This document shows positions 1 through 11,410 of a stretch of 64,000 bases of DNA, piece by piece. The stretch's first letter is position 1, and each line of letters opens with the position of its first letter. A program made the position numbers and the translations under genes. Source of the stretch: Stomorhina lunata (taxonomy: Eukaryota > Arthropoda > Insecta > Diptera > Rhiniidae); contig OW121743.1 of NCBI GenBank assembly GCA_933228675.1, positions 92,319,998 to 92,383,997 of the forward strand. Reading direction: 5' to 3'. The notes below the pieces were generated by a model, which had not been told where the DNA came from, made no database searches, and saw nothing but the letters and a program-made list of their open reading frames with translations.

Positions 1-985
1 CAAAAATTTTTTAAGAATATTCTTTAAATTTGTAATAAAATTCTGAATAATTTTTGTGCAAGTTAGTTATAGAAATCTTCTTTTGTTTAAAAGTTAAAAA
101 TATTCAAAGTTGAAACTTACAAAAAATTTCGCTTTTTTTTTAGTTTTTCCCCAAAAGATAGCTATATTTTTTCACTAATAAAAAAATATTTTCTTAAGAA
201 ACATAAAAAGATTTTTAAAGTTTTTAAAAGAAAACATAATGAGAATGCGTATAAAATAAATTTCTTGCTAATTGGACTTTTGGTCCTCGCACATGTCCTC
301 TCCAAAAAATGGCAATTTGTAAAAAAAAAAATTAGTTTAAACAAAAATTTCTCAAAAGGCAAAGCACCGATTTGAAAAAAATTATAATGTTCATATTTTC
401 CAATATATCTGTTATTGATTAGAAAAGTTTTTTCTGAAACGCGCTGCAAATAGAGACAGTGTTGCCATATTTGTAAAAAAACTCATTTTTTGAAACACCT
501 TTTTCCCCAGTTGGGAATTGGGGAATTTTTAAGTTAAAATTGGGAATTTTTTTTAGTCTATTGCTTTTACATCTTATTGGTCTACATTACTACAAAATTT
601 CATTGTAATATCTTTATCCATGTCATTTCCACAGAATATCAAAGATTAAAAATATTTTCCTTAAAAAAGCAGAAAAACAATTTTTTTTTGTTTTACGATA
701 CAAAGTGTAAAAAAAGTAACGCACTTAAAAAAAACTTTTACTTAGTGCTAATCTCCTAGTCTTTCCCGATCTAATGATACTAAACATGTATATAAAGCAT
801 TAATACCGAGTATTAAAAAACTCTGAAAACTTTGGCCCCCGTAGCATTTTTACACTGTTTATTTAAATATAAGTGATGAATTTGTGCATATAAAATTAAT
901 AATCATACTCAAATATTTCACTATAAGATGACAATGATCCTTCGATAACAAACAAATATTTTTTTATTTTTTTAAAGAAAATATC
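1..985 (+). repeat. Left terminal inverted repeat (inner part) of the Transib-like element
   Basis: Reverse complement of 3721-4732. In the stretches compared by eye, differences are rare single substitutions (for example one base in the segment at 241-270 against 4470-4500), apart from one ~22-bp insertion/deletion near the inner end. Small open frames mirrored in both arms are by-products of the duplication. The arm is A+T-rich and shows no gene. High arm identity implies recent activity or ongoing gene conversion between the arms. Confidence 0.9.
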
Positions 986-1122
986 ATGAGGATTTATGAA
1001 ATATCAAAATGTAAATAATTTGTACTTATATTAAAAGGTGAAATACATTTTATTGAAGTATTTGTAGTTAAAGTTTAAACTTACAGTTTTTATTACATAT
1101 TTATATAAAAGTAGTTATTTAC

Positions 1123-3159
1123 TTAATTTTTATTTTCAGTAAAATAATCAGTACAATCTATTATATCAAGAACCTCTTCCAGGTGTTCGTTTTCAGAAGT
1201 TTTTGTATAACTGCTCCACCATTTCTTTCTTATCGTTGATAGAGCAGGATCAGAAGACAACAAGAGATAATTTATTAGATCCTGATTTTGCGATTTTCTT
1301 GAGCATTTTCTGGTATTAAATAGTTGGATATACTTGAAATCTGAATTCCGCGCTTCCTGGGCCTCTTCTGTCAGTTCACCAAGTGGGAGAAGATTTGATT
1401 CAATTATTTCACGACCATGTTGAAGGACTTTATGAACTGTTGGTGTAATTTCTTTCCAGTGATACAAATGTCGTATACGAGTTAACGCGTTGAGGGCATA
1501 GCAATGAAATTTTTCAGCATTTATTTGATATTTGCTATTTATTGCCGATAATATTACGTAACATTTACGAAGAACTTCCTCATCAATTCCAGTAATCTTT
1601 GAAGTTGTTTCATAATTTTCAAAGAATCGCCTGGCCGTATTACCATCGTTTGTACTGCCATATCCTACAAGTGGTTTGTCTATGTTTAGACCCGTCATAG
1701 TTTTTAATTCTTCCTGAATCCTTTTTTTTTCACTGGATCTCATTTCAATCAGTTCCTTATTATTTCTCACGGATTTTAGCTGATTATCAGGTATATTCCT
1801 ATATTTCAGATCATATGCTATATGTAGCATAAATTCTAAAAATCGGATACGTGCATGTAGGGGCGATATACCAAATTCCAGAACCTCTTGATTAATTGCA
1901 GTACTAGCTGATGCATCTTCTTAAGTTTGTAGAAATTCCGATTTCTTCTTTCCGCATAATGAGCATTTCCAAGTTGAATGGGTTTCCGTTATAGCGTTGC
2001 TTACTTTTCCATCTATCATTGTCAATTGAAGCTCAAAATTTACATTAATCAAATATCCATGTATGTCTATGCAGACTGGACTCAAATTGTCTATTGAATA
2101 TTTGATATCATCAACCCAATTTTTTGTGCTTGCTGCATTTTCTTTTAAATATTCGAATCTGATCGGTCTGCAAAATGCCTTTGATCCTGGAGATGTGTTA
2201 ACCCACACATATTCAGTACGCTCTTTTGATGTGGATGGTTCAGAACGATTCTTTCTTAATCTTAGTGGTACTAGGGATGCCATAAAAACGCTTCTGTAGT
2301 CATTTGTGTTCTGATGAGATGTTGATTGTTTGTATTCCGGTAATCCAGATAAACCGTCACATCCCCATTTACATATTAAAGTTAAGTCCTTGTTGTCAAG
2401 TTTCTTGGCTTCTTCTTCAGACAATGTAGTAGATATCAGCCTTGATGCCGTATTTTCCAATAATTTTGATAAATCCACAGATGCACTTTCGTCTCCTATC
2501 ACGTTTGTTGGTATTAAGTTTTTTTTGGTTTTTAATAACGCATTATATCCTGGTAAAATTGAGTGTCCTTTGTCTCGTAATGCCTTACAGAGTTTAATAT
2601 ATTTATTTTTACTCAATTTCAACTCGAGCATAAGAGCAAGTGCTTCTTCCTCCGAAAATTCTGATTGAGAAGAAGGAGTTGGTATACTCTTAATAATTCG
2701 CTTAAGACGTTTAGGAGAAGCCTCTGGGAGAATATCTGCTATTTGTTTAGCTTCAGCTGGTTGATTATTTCGTTTGAGCACTTCCTTAAAGGAATCTTTG
2801 ATTTCAGTATCCGAATGAGTAGAAAGAACTTCGGATAATCGCATCTTTTTAGATCTTTCTCCGAGATCATCATAGTTTTTTAGAGGGGCTCCAGCACCAG
2901 AAGTTTTAAGCTCAATTGAGTCCTTCAGCCAGTCTTTAAATTTAGATTCAAATCTTTTTAAACAGTAATTAACCGACTTAATTTTAAGTTCAAATAACTT
3001 TACAAATTTTACGACTTTGTCTTCCTCACTATTGAGAATCATGGAGTTAGTTTGACTTTTAGCATATCGCATGATTATTTTAATTTTTTCTGCTCTCGAA
3101 CTGCTTGGTTGTTCAAAAAGAATATCGCACAACACTTTAAATTCCAATGTTATAGCCAT
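1123..3159 (-). pseudogene. RAG1/Transib-like DDE transposase, interrupted by one in-frame TAA
   Basis: Starting at the ATG ending at 3159, the frame reads 412 codons, meets TAA at 1921-1923, then continues in the same frame to 1123, about 677 residues in all, a normal Transib length. Motifs follow RAG1 order. First Asp at ~268 in KWGCDGLSG (compare D600). Second Asp at ~383 in TMIDGKV, 15 residues before a CxxC (C399, C402; RAG1 D708 then C727/C730). Then SPLHARIRF after the stop. An HKVLQH zinc pair at ~576/581 (RAG1 H937/H942) follows, and a Glu at ~602 in EEAQEARN (RAG1 E962). All three catalytic residues and both halves of the zinc site are present, so the stop is the only obvious lesion. 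It could be a recent mutation, a sequencing error or suppressed. No RAG2-like kelch protein is visible. The nuclear role, cutting and joining element ends, is inferred from the family. Confidence 0.9.
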
Positions 3160-3720
3160 GATGTTTTAACTGTTAATAGCAGTTACATTTAAAACTTTCT
3201 TTTTTATATTAAAAAAAAACATTTTTTATATATACCTGTATCCAAAGAATAATAAAGAAATCAATGAATTAATGTATTTTTTACCTCTAAAAATAGGTGC
3301 ATATATAACTCAACCAATATGTGCGTCTCGTAAAACCTACCTGTATGGAGGTGAGTAACCATATCCTTTCTGACCATTATGAAAAACCCAAGTTGTAACA
3401 ATTTTTACCTATTGCATTAACTTTCACATTAAAAAACATTCTATAACCTTAACATAATTTTGCAATTTTTTCAAATACACCAATTTTAAATACCGGAAAA
3501 ATGCCTTTAAATCTTATTTTAAATAAATTGTCACACTGTTACTATAAAAGTACTCTTCTAATTAAACTTTTGCTACAAATTATGGATATATTACCTTTAC
3601 ACTGTTATCAAAATCGGTGCCTTACTCGTACTTACTTATTTAGAATCTTTTACTAAAATTTTATTTTTTAGCTTGGAACAAAAGGCAAAATCGAATAAAA
3701 TTTTTTTAAGTCATTCTTAT
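3160..3720. other. Transposon interior, upstream of the transposase start
   Basis: A+T-rich sequence between the transposase ATG and the right arm. It should hold the transposase promoter and 5' leader, transcribed leftward, but no clear TATA or initiator stands out. No other coding region is visible. Confidence 0.5.
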
Positions 3721-5122
3721 AATGTTTTCTTTAAAAAAATAAAAAACTATTTATATCTTTTTGAAGAAAATATTTGTTTATTAGCGAAGGATCATTGTCA
3801 TCTTAAAAATAGTGAAATATTTGAGTATGATAATTAACTTTATATGCACAAATTCATCACTTATATTTAAATAAACAGTGTAAAAATGCTACGGGGGCCA
3901 AACTTTTCAGAGTTTTTTAAGACTCGGTATTAATGCTTTATATACATGTTTAGTATCATTAGATCGGGAAAGACTAGGAGATTAGCACTAAGTAAAAGTT
4001 TTTTTTAAGTGCGTTACTTTTTTTACACTTTGTATCGTAAAACAAAAAAAAATTGTTTTTCTGCTTTTTTAAGGAAAATATTTTTAATCTTTGATATTCT
4101 GTGGAAATGACATGGATAAAGATATTACAATGAAATTTTGTAGTAATGTAGACCAATAAGATGTAAAAGCAATAGACTAAAAAAAATTCCCAATTTTAAC
4201 TTAAAAATTCCCCAATTCCCAACTGGGGAAAAAGGTGTTTCAAAAAATGAGTTTTTTTACAAATATGGCAACACTGTCTCTATTTGCAGCGCGTTTCAGA
4301 AAAAACTTTTCTAATCAATAACAGATATATTGGAAAATATGAACATTATAATTTTTTTCAAATCGGTGCTTTGCCTTTTGAGAAATTTTTGTTTAAACTA
4401 ATTTTTTTTTTTACAAATTGCCATTTTTTGGAGAGGACATGTGCGAGGACCAAAAGTCCAATTAGCAAGAAATTTGTTTTATACGCATTCTCATTATGTT
4501 TTCTTTTAAAAACTTTAAAAATCTTTTTATGTTTCTTAAGAAAATATTTTTTTATTAGTGAAAAAATATAGCTATCTTTTGGGGAAAAACTAAAAAAAAA
4601 GCGAAATTTTTTGTAAGTTTCAACTTTGAATATTTTTAACTTTTAAACAAAAGAAGATTTCTATAACTAACTTGCACAAAAATTATTCAGAATTTTATTA
4701 CAAATTTAAAGAATATTCTTAAAAAATTTTTGGTCCTCAGATGCGTCCACCAGATCAAAAAAAGCTTAAAAAAAGAGGTAAAAAATCAACCTAAAAATTC
4801 CTTTTTACCCAAATATCTCGAAATCCAAAGGACACATTTAAGCATATTTTTTGTAGATCTTCTCAAGGACAACTTAAGTTTAAAATTTCTTTTCAATCCA
4901 TACATAAATGGATTTTTGGCGAATTTTTAAAAAAATCGAACACCCGAGGTGACCAACTTTGAAGGTCCATCAATCACTCTCCCGACCCCTCATGGACCAG
5001 TGCTTTTAAAAACCAACTCAAATACTCCTTGACTACCACCATGTCAAATTTCATTCAAATATCTCCAGTCGTTCAAAAGTTACAGAATTATTTCCAAAAA
5101 AAAGCGTCCGTAAACCACTGTG
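3721..5122 (-). repeat. Right terminal inverted repeat of the Transib-like element
   Basis: The part from 3721 to 4732 is the inverted partner of 1-985. The part from 4733 to 5122 has its partner outside the window, so its membership is inferred from the heptamer at the end and the abrupt start of a truncated family A repeat at 5123. It contains no gene; a short open frame at 4730-4930 is not recognisable. A phrase near 4732 (GGTCCTCAGATGCGTCC) loosely echoes one further in (GGTCCTCGCACATGTCC at 282-298), suggesting sub-terminal repeats. Confidence 0.75.
5116..5122 (-). other. RSS-like heptamer at the element's right end
   Basis: Read from the outside inward on the minus strand the last seven bases are CACAGTG, identical to the consensus heptamer of vertebrate V(D)J recombination signals and of the form expected for Transib ends, which begin CAC. 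No match to the nonamer ACAAAAACC appears 12 or 23 bp inside; a T-run starts 19 bp in. The position coincides with the break in the flanking family A repeat. Confidence 0.55.
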
Positions 5123-5860
5123 AATAGGTGGAAAGGGTATTATAAGTTTGTGTTGGTGTATCTAACGCAAAGAAATATTTATCTTAGACCTACCTTTTAG
5201 TATAGCAATAGACTTAGAATCACTTTCTGAGTTGATTTAGCGATGTCAGTCCGTCCGTCTGGCTGGACCCCCATGTAAACCATGTAATTAAACTTCAGGT
5301 CGCAATTTTAAAGATAATTTGATGAAATATGGAACAGATTATTTTTTTGATAGTGGGACCATGGCTATTGAAATTCGTCAAAATCGGTCCATTATTTATG
5401 ATACCTCCCATAGGCCCCACTTCCCGGAATTGATATTTTGGCCACAAAAATCAATATATTTTCATGAAATTTAAAACAATTACTGCTTATGCAAACCAAA
5501 ATTACTGTACAAAATTTCGTTGAAATCGGTTCACATTCGACCATAGCTCCCATACGAACTCTTCTGTCAAAACGCACTAAGTGAGACACAAATTACCAAA
5601 ACGCTCGTAAATCTGAAGATAATAAGAACTTTGAGTTTTTTTTTTGCATACTTTAATCAATTTAGATAATCAAGATAATCGGTCCACATTTGACCCTAGT
5701 CCTCATTTAAGTTCAAACGATGGAAACGGCTTTAATAAATAAGTTTTGAGAAAATGTTTGTCTGCAGGCAAAATTTAGCAAATATTTGTCTTTATACAGG
5801 TGGTGGAGCGTATCGTATAGTCAGACTTGACCGACTATAGCACTTTCTTTCTTGTTTTTT
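5123..5860 (+). mobile_element. Family A (mini-me-like) element, copy A1, 5' end displaced
   Basis: Shares the family A order: AGGTGG..AAAGGGTATTATAAG, a TTAGAATCACTTTCTGAG block, GATTTAGCGATGTC followed by a short GTCCGTCCGTCTGGCTGG run, then diverged ~150-bp units with ATCGGTYCACATTTGACCATAGCTCCCATA, and the end GACCGACTATAGCACTTTC..CTTGTTTT. The GTCY proto-microsatellite after a conserved core is the hallmark of dipteran mini-me elements, related to non-autonomous Helitron/DINE-type repeats (established knowledge; assignment of this family is inference). The usual TATACCCTTCACCACC start is missing because the Transib-like element abuts it. Confidence 0.75.
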
Positions 5861-5879
5861 AAAAAGATGCTGCACATAA

Positions 5880-6090
5880 GTCGACATAGGTTTCTAATTT
5901 GGTGCTATTAGTTTCCGATAGATGGCGTCCCTAAAAATGATTTAAAATGAATTGAATGGAAAACTATTTTGATCATGTGTTGATCAGACAAAATTAATAA
6001 AATTATTCAAAATTAATTTGATATTTTTATAGTGTCTTTACATCAAATTTATTTAATTTGGTGGCGCAGCAACGCGCTTTTGAGACAGCT
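5880..6090 (-). repeat. Dispersed repeat J, inverted relative of 42015-42470
   Basis: GATGGCGTCCC, a TGATCATGTGTTGATCA block and GGTGGCGCAGCAACGCGC occur here in the reverse order and orientation of matching blocks around 42026-42340. No coding content. Possibly a MITE or a SINE fragment; family unknown to me. Confidence 0.55.
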
Positions 6091-7808
6091 AGTAAGTTTA
6101 ATGTAAATTAAAAATTTGTATTTTAAACATAAATTCCGTTAAAGGGTTAATTTTTTGTTTCGCCAAAAAAAAACTCTTCACGTAAAAATGTTATAAAACT
6201 CTAAAAGCACGTGCCATCAAAACCATAGTTGGCAAAATTGCCAACATCAAAATTCTCTTATACAACAGCTCAACTAAAACTAGAACAAAATGAGACAGGA
6301 AATTTTAACAAAAAAAAAATTAAATAGCAATAAGAAAATATTTAAACAAATTTTTAAGCCAAAAAGATAGAGCAAATAAAAATTTAAAAAATAAAATTTA
6401 GTTTAAGGACTTAAACAAATATTAAAAAGGATAATTTAATTCAATTAAAAAACACTAAAAGTGGGTGAATTTTTAATTATGAAGCAGGAAAGAAGGAAAG
6501 AAGTTATTCTAGGATTGTACTATTTATTCTATTAAATAAAAAATTTGTTGGAAAAAATCATAAATGTAGAACATTTTCCATTAGAAAGTAAAACAACTAT
6601 TTACAGCCATCATTTAAATAGCAAAGAACAATGTTTAATTCACTTATTTCCTAAGGCGAAAATTTTTCACTTTTTAGCCTATTCCTTTCTCCGTCTTATT
6701 TCCTGAATAGAAAACAAAACTCATCATCAACATCAGCATGATTTTTCAGTTTTTTTTTTTTCTCTGTATTCATTCATATACAATACATATACATATCTTT
6801 TATGAATTACATTTCATATGCAAATTAAAAAACGACGGAGTAAATTTTTTTTTGTATTTTCTCCGGCTGCTGGCCTCAATAACCCCATCACTGTTTAAGA
6901 ACCTCATTTTTGCTTTCTTTCATTTGTTTTTTAGATCAACTCTAATTCCAACTAACTATTGTTAAAAATAATAGAAAATGTCAGTTTGGGAATAGAATAA
7001 AGATTTTTTTCTCAAACTCAAAAAAAAAAAAACTTATACAAAAATATGCAAAAGACCACAACAACTCTAAACATTTATATATAACTCTAGCAAAAACAAC
7101 AATTACGAAATACAACAACAAAAATAATAATTGCAAGTCATTTTATTATATTAACAATAGAAATAAAATAGAAAACCACCATTTACTTCATTCAACGCTA
7201 TCTGCCGCAGACATCTCTTTTAAGATTCTTTCCCAAAACATCTCCACCGCCTTAGACTCAATGATTCTGTCCTTAAGCGAATTTGTACAAACTTTATAGA
7301 ATAATTTTAGTATTTATTAAATGTTCAGACGAAATTCATTTGTAAAGTAAGTAATTGAAAAACATTTTAAATGAAAACAAAGATGAGAATGGACCGCCAC
7401 AATTTGTGCACTAGACACTAAAATCAATTCACTAAGTACTATTTTATTGTATTGTACTATTTTAAGTGGTGGAAAAGTTCTAAATAAAAAAGGTATTAAA
7501 AGAAAAGTTTTTGTCTATAATTTGAGGAAAATATTGAAATTTTTATTAAAATTCCTTACGCAGACTTGGAGTTTAAACTATAACTGTGGTCACAAGCAGT
7601 AAACACTTAAGTCGACTTAAGAAAATGTTTACCTTAAAAGCAGTCATGTTTACTCTTTGATTATGCTACCATGCGTTGAACAATGGTTTGAAATTATAAT
7701 ACTGACATATAGCCAACAGTTTTCGAAATTAAACTGTTAAAACTGATTTTAAATGTCTCGAAGGGTCTCATGTTGAGAAACTTCAAAAATCACAATCACA
7801 ACAATTTT
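6091..7808. other. A+T-rich interval without recognisable genes
   Basis: Only short open frames with low-complexity translations. Runs of A or T at 6744-6762 and 7018-7032. I see no splice-flanked exon, RNA gene or repeat family. Confidence 0.5.
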
Positions 7809-8567
7809 TCACCACCATCACCAGGTGGAAATGTTATTATAAGTTTGTGATAATATATGTAACGCATAGAAATATTTGTCTTAGACTCATCTTTTAGTAT
7901 TCCAATAGGCTTAGAATCACTTTCTGAGTCGATTTAGCAATGTCCGTCCGTCTGGCTGGCTGGACCCCCATGTAAACTTTGTTATCAAACTACAGGTCGC
8001 AATTCTAAAGATAATTTGACGAAATTTGGCTCAGAAAATTTTGTTGATAATGGGACCATGGCTATTGAAACTCGTCAACATCGGTCCATTATTTATGGTA
8101 CCTCCCATAGGTCCCACTTCCAGGAATTGATATATTGGCCACAAAAATCAATATTTTTTCATGAAATTTAAAACCAATACTGCTTATGTAAACCTAAATA
8201 ACTGTACCAAATATCTTTCGGTCCACATTTGACCATAGCTCTCATACAAACTCTTTTCTAAAAACGCTCTAAATGAGACAAAATTTACTAAAACGCTCGT
8301 AAATCCGAAGATAATGACAATTTTGAGTTTATTTTTTACATACATAATTTTTATAAAACTGTTATCAATTTGCCAAATTTCGAGATAATCGGTCTACATT
8401 TGACCCTTGCTCTCATATAAGTCCAAATGACGGAAACAGTTTAAATATATAAGTTTTGAGAAAATGTTTATATAAGGCAAAATTTAGAAAATATTTGTCT
8501 TTATACAGGAAAAAGAGCATCTTTGAGTTCGGGCTTGACCGACTATAGCCCTTTTTTACTTGTTTTT
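7809..8567 (+). mobile_element. Family A (mini-me-like) element, copy A2
   Basis: Near full-length: CACCACCATCACCAGGTGG start, the GTCGATTTAGCAATGTCCGTCC core, three diverged internal units with CACATTTGACCATAGCT / CATTTGACCCTTGCTCTCATA, and the GACCGACTATAGCCC..TTACTTGTTTTT end. Same orientation as A1 and followed directly by another copy, A3. Confidence 0.75.
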
Positions 8568-9519
8568 ACTAACACTAGGAACAGAAATTTGGTAACCATC
8601 GATCCACATATGACCCTAGCAAAACATATCACACCCTCTACCAGAAATGACATAAATGTACTTAAATCTCAAAATTTTACATATAAAGGGTTATCAATTT
8701 CGTGTTTTCAAAGGTATAGGATTGTAATTCGACATTTGTCAAACTAAGATGTTAAACCATTTTTTTCTTTTTAGTTAGTCTGACATTGACGAAGATGGAT
8801 CGCTTAAGTATCACATAACGCATGAAAATTATCAAAACATACTACAAAAAAATGGTGATTCTGCAATAGCCACATATCGTGCTTTAAGAGGAGAAATTTG
8901 AAGAGACTGAGGCGGTTACAAATATTGTAAGGCCTGTGCATCATCATTTCGCTCGTTCCACTGAAAATATCGCTGCTGTAGGTGAAAGTGTTGCCAAAGA
9001 CCGGAATGTGTCGAAGGAATTAGGAATGTCTTACGGCACATTACATATATATAAAGTCCAACTCACACAACAACTGAAGCCAGCTGACCATTCACAACGT
9101 CGTAGATACGTGGAATGGGTGCTTGAACAACAGGCGGTGGACGGCGATTTTTCAAACAAAATTTTCTTCAGCGATGAAGCACATTTCTCACTCGGCGGTA
9201 ATTGAAGAGAGGCCATTTTATCCAGAAAAATTCACTGTTTGGTGCGTTCTTTGGTCCGAAGGTGTAACTAGACCTTACTTCTTCGAAAACGACGATAGAC
9301 TGTCGCCGTGAATTCGCTTGCCTAATATTAAAGAATACGACTTGTGGTTTTAACAAGACGGTGCCAAATGCTTTAGTGCAAGATACATTTCCTGGCCGCG
9401 TAATTTCTCATCATGGCGATATCAACTGGCCAACAAGATGATGCGATTTGACACCATTATCGGTCCATATTTCAAGTTAACCGGTCTTGACGACCGACTA
9501 TATCATTTTCTTACTTGCT
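8568..9519 (+). mobile_element. Family A copy A3, interrupted by a mariner relic
   Basis: After A2, 8575-8750 resumes family A internal units (ATCGATCCACATATGACCCTAGC). Mariner transposase sequence then runs from 8794 to about 9455. The interval 9460-9519 completes a family A 3' end (ATTATCGGTCCATATTTCAAG.. then GACCGACTATATCATTTTCTTACTTG). This is most simply a mariner inserted in, and decaying with, an older family A copy. Confidence 0.55.
8794..9455 (+). pseudogene. DD41D mariner transposase, degenerate
   Basis: Starts ATGGATCGC then breaks within a few codons. Recognisable segments: HHHFARSTENIAAVGESVAKD (DNA-binding/linker region), YKVQLTQQLKPADHSQRRRYVEW, and KIFFSDEAHFSLGG, which holds the first catalytic Asp. 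After a stop near 9203 only fragments remain: WFLQDGA-like sequence around 9350, then GRVISHHGDINWP and CDLTPL near 9395-9455. Multiple stops and frameshifts, no intact frame, and the 3' end is lost. Compare the better preserved relative at 29331-29834. Confidence 0.8.
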
Positions 9520-9764
9520 ATGAAACATTCAACATTTTTTTCCAATTGTTTGATTTAAAAAAGACGTACAAAATATGATTATTTTGAAAGTAGCTTTTAA
9601 GCAATTTTTCCGTTTAACGGATTCTGAATTATGTGCACATTAATGTAAGAATTTTTTTTTAATAAAAAATTTGAATTTTTTTCTAAATCTATGAAAATAC
9701 CCATTTTTTCAAAATTTAACAACTTGATTAACGTTAATACCAAATAAATAAAAAACATTCATTA

Positions 9765-10010
9765 TCTTCAGATTTAGGAGCGTTTTTGTGAACTTCGAAG
9801 CATTAAAGTGATATTTGTCAGAAGTGTTGTACGGGAGCTATGGTCAAATATGGACTGATTTCAAGGAAATGTAATACTGCGATTTTTTGATATATAAAAA
9901 CAATACTTCTTTTAAATTTTATTAAAATGTACTGAAATTTGTGTCCAAAATCTCAATTCCGGTAATTAAGACCTCTGAGAGGTACCCAAAATGGTGTTCT
10001 AATTTTTATC
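9765..10010 (-). repeat. Family A fragment, reverse orientation
   Basis: TTATCTTCAGATTTAGGAGCG and GGGAGCTATGGTCAAATATGGACTGATTTC are reverse complements of the family A phrases CGTAAATCCGAAGATAA and ATCGGTCCACATTTGACCATAGCTCCC. Both terminal parts are missing. Confidence 0.6.
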
Positions 10011-10329
10011 AATCACAATAGTAGTGGTCACAATTCCAAATAAAATGTCTGTGCTGAATTTCATAAAGACAACACAAAACTATGTTCCGAAAAGCAAATT
10101 GCTTGAAAGGTACCCACAACTTTTGAAAGATTTTGTTAATTTTTAGCAGGGTTTGTCCTTGTAGCACAAAAAAAGAAGAAAGAAAAAGAAGCACAAAAAA
10201 TTGATCTAAGTCCTATGAAAGTATTTTAAAGATTGTTTTCTTTATTACATTTTTTGAATATAATGGGATTTATATGACATTTTTCGCTAAAATTGTGTGT
10301 TTTCATGTTTTCTGTAATAAAATTACTAT

Positions 10330-10880
10330 CAATGGATGGATTCTTCATTAGGGTGGGTCGATTTTTTTAGTGAACAATCGTATAGCAAAATCGAAATCTG
10401 CACCTGATTCTAAGAAAGTTTCCCTAAGAAACCAGGTGTCTAAAATGAAATGCTAGCTTGCGCCGCGAGGCCTGAAAATATTCACTTCCTACATATTGAA
10501 TAAAATTTTGGAAAAAAATAGTTTTGGATATAATTCGATATCTTGAGAACTGATGAAGATATCTCAGTGAAACTTCAGGTGGACAAAGCTTTTGAGTTTC
10601 CACAAAATATGAGCTACAGTAGGTTATGTTATTTGGAATATTCATAGTTTTACAATGGCCTTAAAATTATGATCGGTTTTTAACATTATCAATATTTTAT
10701 GATTTAAAAAAATAAAAATTTTTCGAATTTTTCTAAATGCTACAATAACTCCAAACACACAATAAACTTCCCTTAGAACGACTGTGGGACAATTTTGTTT
10801 GTTAACCATTAATGTATTTTTCAATATAAGGCAATATAGAAAAAATCGGGTGTTTTGTACTTAGGGGACCATAACACATA
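10330..10880 (+). repeat. Dispersed repeat G, inverted relative of 19670-20065
   Basis: GGGTGTTTTGTACTTAGGGG..CCATAACAC near 10848-10875 is the diverged reverse complement of TATTATGGCCCCATAAG..ACAAAAACACCC near 19730. Flanking A+T stretches also correspond. Begins GGGTGGGTCGATTTTTTTAG. No coding potential recognised. Confidence 0.4.
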
Positions 10881-10899
10881 AAAATAAATACCTAATGAA

Positions 10900-11110
10900 A
10901 AATATGTATCTAGAATTAGAGATACTCCTTCTGATGATCGAAGGGCTTTGAAAGAAGGTTGTCCCCACTAACATGTTTTGGTTTACAATAATAAATAATT
11001 ACAATAATAAATAATTGTAGGATCCCAGTGCAATACACTTATGTAAAACTTTATTATAAAATGTATGACATCCCATAATTTTTGAAAACCCCCTTTAATA
11101 AGGGGGTTAG
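10900..11110 (+). repeat. Family C repeat with decayed hammerhead-like core
   Basis: TCTAGAATTAGAGATACTCCTT, CTGATGA (10931-10937), then GAAAG..AAGG..TTGTCCCC..AACATGTTTTGG, an ATAATAAATAATT block and CAGTGCAATACACTTATGTAAAACTTT. The same order is seen at 43375-43530 and, reversed, at 28114-28345. Here the segment after GAAA that would form stem III is deleted relative to the 43.4-kb copy. Confidence 0.6.
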
Positions 11111-11184
11111 TCGCCACCAAAAGTTGTGTATGTCGTGTATGTCGGTTCAGCTGATAATATTTGCTCAACGTTGTTATTTGTTTA

Positions 11185-11410
11185 GACACTATAATTCGTA
11201 TTTGTTCTGTATCACAATTTCTATATACATAATACTTTTTTTTAGATCAATCAATAACTAGGGATACTGTTCCTGAAAGGCGTGAAGAGAGGTCGTTTTC
11301 ATTTTTTAAGTTTTATCAATAAATATTTGAAATAAAGTGGGATCCTAGGTAATATACTGATGCAAAACTTTAAAGTAAAATTATATATAATAAATAATAA
11401 ATACTTTTTG
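11185..11410 (+). repeat. Family C repeat, second degenerate copy
   Basis: CACTATAATTCGTATTTGTTCTGT, then AACTAGGGATACTGTTCCTGAAAGG, and GGGATCCTAGGTAATATACTGATGCAAAACTTT follow the family C order. The ribozyme-like core is not recognisable here. Confidence 0.5.

Larger units (their letters stand above)
1..5122 (-). mobile_element. Transib/RAG1-like DNA transposon with very long inverted repeats (left end outside window)
   Basis: The sequence from 1 to about 985 reappears as its reverse complement from about 3721 to 4732, nearly base for base. The region between holds a RAG1/Transib-type transposase on the minus strand. Position 1 pairs with 4732, so the inverted repeat runs off the left edge. 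On the right, element-like sequence continues to 5122, where it ends in CACTGTG (CACAGTG read inward). The next base starts a family A repeat that lacks its own 5' hairpin half, as expected if this element landed inside it. If the ends are symmetric, about 390 bp are missing on the left, giving an element of roughly 5.5 kb with ~1.4-kb ends. The superfamily call rests on catalytic motifs; the outer boundary is inference. Confidence 0.85.

Noticed and set aside
2063..2668. Plus-strand frames of 78 and 112 codons
   Set aside because: They are antisense to the transposase, whose motifs are on the minus strand.
162..4571. Mirrored 95- and 60-codon frames in the transposon arms
   Set aside because: They exist twice only because the arms are inverted copies; the composition is plain A+T sequence and no motif is present.
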